A DNA stretch of 41,713 nt. Source: an uncultured Holophagaceae bacterium (GTDB lineage Bacteria > Acidobacteriota > Holophagae > Holophagales > Holophagaceae). A model generated the notes under the pieces. The model saw only the letters and a program-made list of their open reading frames with translations. It was not told where the DNA came from and did not search any database. The position numbers were made by a program, and so were the translations under genes. The stretch lies in the NCBI GenBank assembly GCA_903913215.1, contig CAIWKE010000040.1, forward strand, positions 1-41,713, in the 5' to 3' direction. Each line of letters opens with the position of its first letter. The first letter of the stretch is position 1. Shown piece by piece: positions 37,785 through 41,713 of the stretch.

Positions 37785-39731
37785 TCACTTCTCGCCTGGA
37801 ATGGCCTGCATTACAGGGAGAACAATCCGGGATGGCCACTCTTTGGTTCTGAAGATCGTATGCGTGGCCTTCCTGAACTGCCCTGGTTCGGCCTCCATGA
37901 TGTTCATGAAGGTCTGTGGATTGCGATCAAAGAGCGGGAACCAGGAACTCTGGACCTGGACCATTAGACGGTGGCCCTTCTTGAAAGTGTGGAAGCAGTC
38001 CAGCATGTCGAAAGCCACCTGGGTGGGCTTTCCAGGCACGAAGGGCTCTGGCTTTTCCAAGCTGTGCCGATACTTTCCACGCATGATGTCGCCGCGCACA
38101 AGCTGCTGGTACCCCCCAAGAGGAACAGTGGCAGCCGCGCCTTCAGGAGCTTTGGCGTCATCCGGCCAGACATCAATGACCTTCACCACCCAATCAGCGT
38201 CTGTGCCGGTGGTAGCGACCCATAGGTCGGCCTTGACGGACCCTGCGATTGTGAGGTCCTCCGTCAGTGGTTCCGTGCGATAGACCACCACATCTGGTCG
38301 AGTGGCGGCGAATCGCTGGTCCTCCACCATGTAAGGCTGGTAGTAGTCGAAGCTGATCGACTGGGTATATGGAATGGGATGCCGTGGGTCACTGACGAAG
38401 GAGTCTTCACGCCCCATGCTGCTGGGCTGAAAACCCAGGCGGCCTTGATCCTGGAAGTAGATCTGCGTGGGCTTTATGTCCTTTGGCGGCCATGCCGGGA
38501 AGGTGTGCCAGGAATTGGCACCGGTCCGGAACGCCATGGCTCCGGTGATCACTGGAACAGAGTCATCTTTGAGATGGTGGCGAAGGAAGGGGAGTTCCAC
38601 CTTCTCCTGGAAATCCTGACTTAGGCGATGGCCGAACCTGAAGACTTCGAGTTCATCCCCGCCAGGATATCCAGGCCTCTTTACGACCTGGGCCCGCCAG
38701 TTCCCGTGGACCCATGGGCCAAAAACTGCTGATGCTTGAACACCAGGGTTTTGCGTCCTGATGGCTTGATAGATATTGAGGGAACCAAACAGGTTTTCGT
38801 TGTCGAACCAGCCCCCCACGGTCAAGACCGCAGTCTTCAGGTCCTTCATGTGAGGACGAAGATCCCTGACCTTGCCAAAGGCGTCCCGATTGGGATGGCG
38901 CACGATTTCATTCCAGAAATTGGTGGGGTCCATCCCCATCTTGAGTCCTGACTTGGACAGGGGACCAAGGTTAAGAAAGAAGGTGTACCCATCCGGAGTC
39001 GTAGGCTCCTGATCAGAGGCGGTCTCGACAGGGTGAGGTTGAGGTTGCACCAGGTAGGCGTAGAAAAAGAAGGTTTGAGCCAACCTGATTGCGCCATTCC
39101 GATGGATGTCATCCCCGTCCCACCAGTCCGTCACCGGCGCTGAGAGGATCGTAGCCTTCAAAGCCGGGTGGTGGCGAACCATCCCAGATGCCGCATAGAA
39201 ACCGTCGTAGGACTGGCCATAGAGGCCAACCTTGCCGTTGTTCCCTGGCGTGTTTTTCAATAACCACTCGATAGTGTCGTAAGTATCAGTGCTCTCGTCG
39301 ATGTCACCGGCCTTGGGGTTGGAACGGATCGGACGAACGTCCTCGAAATCCCTTTCGGCTGACATAAAGCGTCCCCTGGCGTCCTGGCCTACCAGGATGA
39401 ATCCATCCTCAGCAATACAGGCTTCCCGGATGGTGGCCATGAAGGGAACTGCATTTCCCTTCCCATAGCCGCTACCACCCTTGCCGTCGTCCTGGCCGTA
39501 GGGTGTTCGATTAAGCAGGATGGGGTAGGACTTGGCCTGATCCTTCGGGGTGAAGATAACCGTGAACAGTTTCTTGCCGTCCCGCATGGGGATATAGGCC
39601 TCAGTCTTCGTGTAGTGTTGTTGATTCCAGGCAGTGCGGTCCGCCAAATAGGCCTTGTATGGGCTTTGTTGAGGGGCGACCTGGGCGAATATTTGGCAAC
39701 CAAGGACTAGAGCCGGGACCACTGATCGCAT
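37785..39731 (-). CDS. Exported CocE/NonD (S15) family hydrolase, alpha-amino acid ester hydrolase-like
   Basis: 648 residues. Signal peptide MRSVVPALVLGCQIFAQ. The catalytic domain has YIPMRDGKKLFTVIFTP, LNRTPYGQDDGKG, the nucleophile in GKVGLYGQSYDGFYAASGM, the Asp region in LTVGGWFDNENLFG and the His in VFGPWVHGNW. The C-terminal jelly-roll (X-Pro dipeptidyl-peptidase C) domain follows. GQSYDGF with SAPVTDWWDGDDIHRNGA resembles alpha-amino acid ester hydrolases/glutaryl-7-ACA acylases; the same superfamily includes X-Pro dipeptidyl peptidase and cocaine esterase. The substrate is therefore an ester or amide of a small acyl group or peptide. It begins the lipoprotein-S33 run. Confidence 0.92.
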   Translation of the reverse strand: MRSVVPALVLGCQIFAQVAPQQSPYKAYLADRTAWNQQHYTKTEAYIPMRDGKKLFTVIFTPKDQAKSYPILLNRTPYGQDDGKGGSGYGKGNAVPFMATIREACIAEDGFILVGQDARGRFMSAERDFEDVRPIRSNPKAGDIDESTDTYDTIEWLLKNTPGNNGKVGLYGQSYDGFYAASGMVRHHPALKATILSAPVTDWWDGDDIHRNGAIRLAQTFFFYAYLVQPQPHPVETASDQEPTTPDGYTFFLNLGPLSKSGLKMGMDPTNFWNEIVRHPNRDAFGKVRDLRPHMKDLKTAVLTVGGWFDNENLFGSLNIYQAIRTQNPGVQASAVFGPWVHGNWRAQVVKRPGYPGGDELEVFRFGHRLSQDFQEKVELPFLRHHLKDDSVPVITGAMAFRTGANSWHTFPAWPPKDIKPTQIYFQDQGRLGFQPSSMGREDSFVSDPRHPIPYTQSISFDYYQPYMVEDQRFAATRPDVVVYRTEPLTEDLTIAGSVKADLWVATTGTDADWVVKVIDVWPDDAKAPEGAAATVPLGGYQQLVRGDIMRGKYRHSLEKPEPFVPGKPTQVAFDMLDCFHTFKKGHRLMVQVQSSWFPLFDRNPQTFMNIMEAEPGQFRKATHTIFRTKEWPSRIVLPVMQAIPGEK

Positions 39732-39788
39732 GATGACTCCGAGGTTGCATGGTTATGAATGGTGAAGGTGCATTTAGTTCTTTCTGAA

Positions 39789-40121
39789 TTAATCCAGGAA
39801 CAGGTCCAATCGGTATTTCAGTGAGCCGTCTGGCTGTCGATGCCAAACAGCCATGTAGCGGACGACTGAACGCTTGGGCTGCTGCTCTCCACTCTGAACA
39901 ACGCTGGTATTGGTTCCCAATTCATGGATGGTCCCGTCAGGTTCAACCCAGACCTTGTCTGGTTTCACCTCAAGTGACAGGAATTTGGTTATTGGACCCT
40001 GCTTCTTCGTGGCCGCGCGGGTCAGAATTTCTTCCGATGAATAGGCCTGTCCATCCGGCTTGAAGGGAACAAAATGAGGATCTCTGAAGCGCTGCCTCAT
40101 CTCCTCCGTCTTGCCCGCCAT
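39789..40121 (-). CDS. Shortened NTF2-like (SnoaL/DUF4440-type) protein
   Basis: 110 residues from the only in-frame ATG. The end, RSVVRYMAVWHRQPDGSLKY, looks like the last strands of an NTF2-like/DUF4440 fold, which normally has 125-150 residues. The reading frame before the ATG stays open for about 17 codons and also looks protein-like (DQIYVEFVRLTMAGKTEEMR), which is the expected first helix. No start codon is available there. The gene may therefore be cut or frame-shifted at its 5' end, or begin late. Identification is by pattern; the catalytic or ligand role of the fold cannot be inferred. Confidence 0.55.
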   Translation of the reverse strand: MAGKTEEMRQRFRDPHFVPFKPDGQAYSSEEILTRAATKKQGPITKFLSLEVKPDKVWVEPDGTIHELGTNTSVVQSGEQQPKRSVVRYMAVWHRQPDGSLKYRLDLFLD

Positions 40122-40162
40122 GGTCAGGCGGACGAATTCGACATATATCTGGTCGACGTCAA

Positions 40163-40178
40163 CTACATTTCACCTCCA
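40163..40178 (-). promoter_or_regulatory. Strong ribosome-binding site followed by ATG-TAG (start-stop)
   Basis: On the minus strand GGAGGTG (40178-40172) is followed by AAATG with ATG at 40168-40166 and TAG at 40165-40163. The strongest ribosome-binding site near the NTF2-like gene thus leads into a start codon directly followed by a stop, in a different frame from that gene. Confidence 0.5.
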
Positions 40179-40209
40179 GCGACAATTACCATCCACCACA
40201 AGATAAATT

Positions 40210-40274
40210 GGTGCCCAAGGGGGTGGCCGAAGCTAAGGCCGTAGGCCGCAGCGGAGGGCACCCCCTTGGGCACC
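40210..40274. repeat. Perfect 16-bp inverted repeat with structured 33-nt loop
   Basis: 40210-40225 (GGTGCCCAAGGGGGTG) is the exact reverse complement of 40259-40274. The 33-base loop holds GGCC-GTA-GGCC and flanking complementary bits, so the whole element can form a long branched hairpin. It lies 89 bases beyond the kinase stop and about 35 bases before the start-stop site. It may be a terminator, a REP-type or other mobile hairpin element. Nothing else is seen in 40275-40362. Confidence 0.8.
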
Positions 40275-40362
40275 GTCGCATTTGCTGAGTCCAATCAGAT
40301 GTTGGCACTGTGACCTATGGCTTCTGCCGTCTGACATCGCCGAAACAGCGAACCACCCACTC

Positions 40363-41713
40363 TCAGCCTCTCCCAAGAGGTTCGAGGTGCTGCTGAAGTT
40401 CTCTCATGCTGAAGGGCTTGGACAGCAGGGTGACACCCGCATGGGCTGAGGCAAGTTCCAGGGCCGTCTGGTCGACTCGACCCGTGCTCAAGAGCACCGG
40501 CACCTTGGGGCGCAGCGCCCGTAGGCGCGGCAGGGTGCCAATGCCTCCCAACCCCGGCATGTTCATGTCCAGGATGACCAGATCGGGCTCGAACCCCGCT
40601 TCCAGCTTGGCCAGAGCCTCTTCACCACTTCTGGCAGTGGTGACGGTGTGCCCTAGGACTTCGAGGATGGTCTGCATGGAACTCTGGATCAGTTCGTCGT
40701 CATCCACGAGCAGCACCTTCATCACCAGGAGGGGGCTCAACGTCTGGTCTATCTCTGAAGGGGCAGTGGTTGGATGGCTGATCTCACAGGCCGGGAAGCG
40801 TATTCGAACGCGGGTGCCTTGGCCAGGTTCGCTCAGGATTTCCATTTGTCCTTGGTGGGCTTTCACCGTTCGGTAGACGATGGACAGGCCAAGTCCCGTG
40901 CCCTTGCCGATCTCCTTGGTGGTGTAGAAGGGGTCCATCGCCTTCTCCAGAACCTCCTTGGGCATACCTGTCCCGGTGTCCTCCACCATGACTTCGATCC
41001 AGTCATTGTCGACATTCCTGGTGCGGAACGTGAGGGTGCCGTTATCGGGCATGGCATCCACGGCGTTGACGCAGAGGTTCATCAGCGCATGGGTTAGGGC
41101 GTTCACATCTCCGCTGATGGGCCGAAGGTCTGGGCCGAGGTCCATCACCAGACGGATCTTGGAAAACGTCGTGCTTTCCAAAAGGTGAACTTGCTCCTGA
41201 AGCACCGCATTCATATCCAGTTGGAATGTTTCGGCGGGACTCTTCCGGGCAAAGGTCAGCAGACTCCTGACCATCTTGCCGCCTCGCTCGGCAGCCTTGA
41301 TGATCACTTCAAAGGCCCTTCTCGCGGGACTCCCTGCGGGTTGAACTTCAATGTTGGCCGAGGCCAATCCGAGAATGGCCCCCAGTACGTTGTTCATGTC
41401 GTGAGCGATGCCTCCGGCCAGACTGCCGAGGTTCTCCATCTTCTGGACATGATGAAGCTGTGCTTGGAGTTGCGTGTTCTGCTCCTCCACCAATTTCCGC
41501 TCGGTTATATCCTGAATCGTGCCAAGCATCCGAATTGGGTTTGAATGCTCGTCGTATTCAATCTCTCCCGTTCCTTGGACCCAGCGTTCCTCTCCATCGT
41601 TGATACGGATGATTTTGTACTGAAGGTCGAAACGCTTTCGTTCATCTACGACCTGCTTGTGATAGGCGAGTAGTTCATCGCGTGAATCAGGATGAATAAA
41701 CCCAGCCCAGCCA
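40363..41713 (-). CDS. PAS hybrid histidine kinase, 5' end outside window
   Basis: The frame is open from 40363 to the window edge (at least 449 codons); an internal ATG at 41529 is not the true start, because a PAS domain runs across it (FIHPDSRDELLAYH, YKIIRINDGEERWVQG, GEIEYDEHSNPIRMLGTIQD). After a short coiled coil come HisKA with the phospho-His in LAGGIAHDMNNVLGAILG, HATPase_c with the N box NLCVNAVDAM, DTGTGMP and GTGLGLSIVYRTVKAH, and a C-terminal receiver with VLLVDDDELIQSS and phospho-acceptor Asp in LVILDMNMPGLGG. It is a cytosolic-facing sensor kinase; the input is unknown because the N-terminus is missing. It is the least GC-shifted gene of this end and may not belong to the island. 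Confidence 0.92.
   Translation of the reverse strand, partial: GWAGFIHPDSRDELLAYHKQVVDERKRFDLQYKIIRINDGEERWVQGTGEIEYDEHSNPIRMLGTIQDITERKLVEEQNTQLQAQLHHVQKMENLGSLAGGIAHDMNNVLGAILGLASANIEVQPAGSPARRAFEVIIKAAERGGKMVRSLLTFARKSPAETFQLDMNAVLQEQVHLLESTTFSKIRLVMDLGPDLRPISGDVNALTHALMNLCVNAVDAMPDNGTLTFRTRNVDNDWIEVMVEDTGTGMPKEVLEKAMDPFYTTKEIGKGTGLGLSIVYRTVKAHQGQMEILSEPGQGTRVRIRFPACEISHPTTAPSEIDQTLSPLLVMKVLLVDDDELIQSSMQTILEVLGHTVTTARSGEEALAKLEAGFEPDLVILDMNMPGLGGIGTLPRLRALRPKVPVLLSTGRVDQTALELASAHAGVTLLSKPFSMRELQQHLEPLGRG

Larger units (their letters stand above)
34014..41713. mobile_element. Probable genomic island at tRNA-Gly (left end; right end outside window)
   Basis: The tRNA-Gly fragment marks the end distal to the intact tRNA, and its orientation places the element to its right. 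Genes from 34176 on are less GC-rich and use more A/T-ending codons than the left part of the window. All run on the minus strand, with larger gaps than elsewhere. Contents are exported hydrolases, a lipoprotein, an IHF/HU protein, a shortened NTF2-like gene and a hybrid kinase. No integrase is in view; it would be expected near an intact tRNA-Gly(CCC) further right. The right limit is not known, and the kinase may be chromosomal. Confidence 0.55.

Noticed and set aside
1-41713. CRISPR arrays, phage structural genes, transposases
   Set aside because: No regularly spaced repeats of CRISPR type, no cas genes, no transposase or integrase motif was found on either strand.

Overview
The window is a stretch of chromosome from a GC-rich, Gram-negative bacterium. 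The gene set and gene style (pyruvate phosphate dikinase, NtrC-type regulators, RodZ/MoxR, an ImuB/DnaE2 mutasome, a lysine 6-aminotransferase) would fit an acidobacterium of the Holophaga/Geothrix type. That placement is an inference from general resemblance, not from a database search.

Layout. Bases 1-203 hold the 3' part of a 5S rRNA gene followed by three stacked hairpins. ppdK follows, then a translationally coupled set: ettA, a small CDF-like membrane protein with a Cys-rich tail, and a Dnmt2-type (tRNA C38) methyltransferase. From 6.2 to 12.5 kb come a nucleosidase-like gene, a broken comEC on the minus strand, an NtrC-family response regulator coupled to a secreted protein, and a pseudokinase-transmembrane-coiled coil-TonB fusion. 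From 12.5 to 20.1 kb are lat-rnhA (minus), divergent moaE, a small hypothetical, and an imuB/dnaE2 mutasome that carries a DUF4160/DUF2442-HTH (toxin-antitoxin-like) pair between the two polymerase genes. From 20.1 to 28 kb are hutD-cvfB-ygjP-like (minus), a decayed PilY1-like fragment beside an AT-rich scar, an exported alpha/beta hydrolase, mazG, an unknown membrane protein, and a D-malate locus (Dcu transporter plus D-malate dehydrogenase). From 28 to 33.9 kb are a fused aroDE, a second NtrC-like regulator whose AAA+ core has lost its catalytic motifs, a MoxR ATPase, a RodZ-like protein and a conserved unknown; the last four overlap or nearly touch.

At 33,967-34,013 lies the 3' half of a tRNA-Gly(CCC) gene on the minus strand, ending in its own terminator-like hairpin. 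Its orientation predicts that an integrated element lies to its right. Base composition and codon use change there: genes from about 34.2 kb are visibly less GC-rich. The element carries exported hydrolases of proline-peptidase-related families (amidohydrolase/prolidase-like, S33 prolyl aminopeptidase-like, S15/CocE-like), a lipoprotein, an IHF/HU protein, a shortened NTF2-like gene and a hybrid histidine kinase that runs off the window. No integrase is visible, so the island is probably only partly included.

The least explained structures are (i) three intergenic fold-back elements whose arms are built from an 8-nt periodic A-rich unit of the C(A/G)CNAA(G/A)(G/A) type, (ii) the pseudokinase-TonB fusion, (iii) the TA-like pair inside the mutasome with a possible direct-repeat operator in its promoter, and (iv) the tRNA-Gly-bounded island. 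All positions and motifs were read by eye; no homology search or folding program was run.
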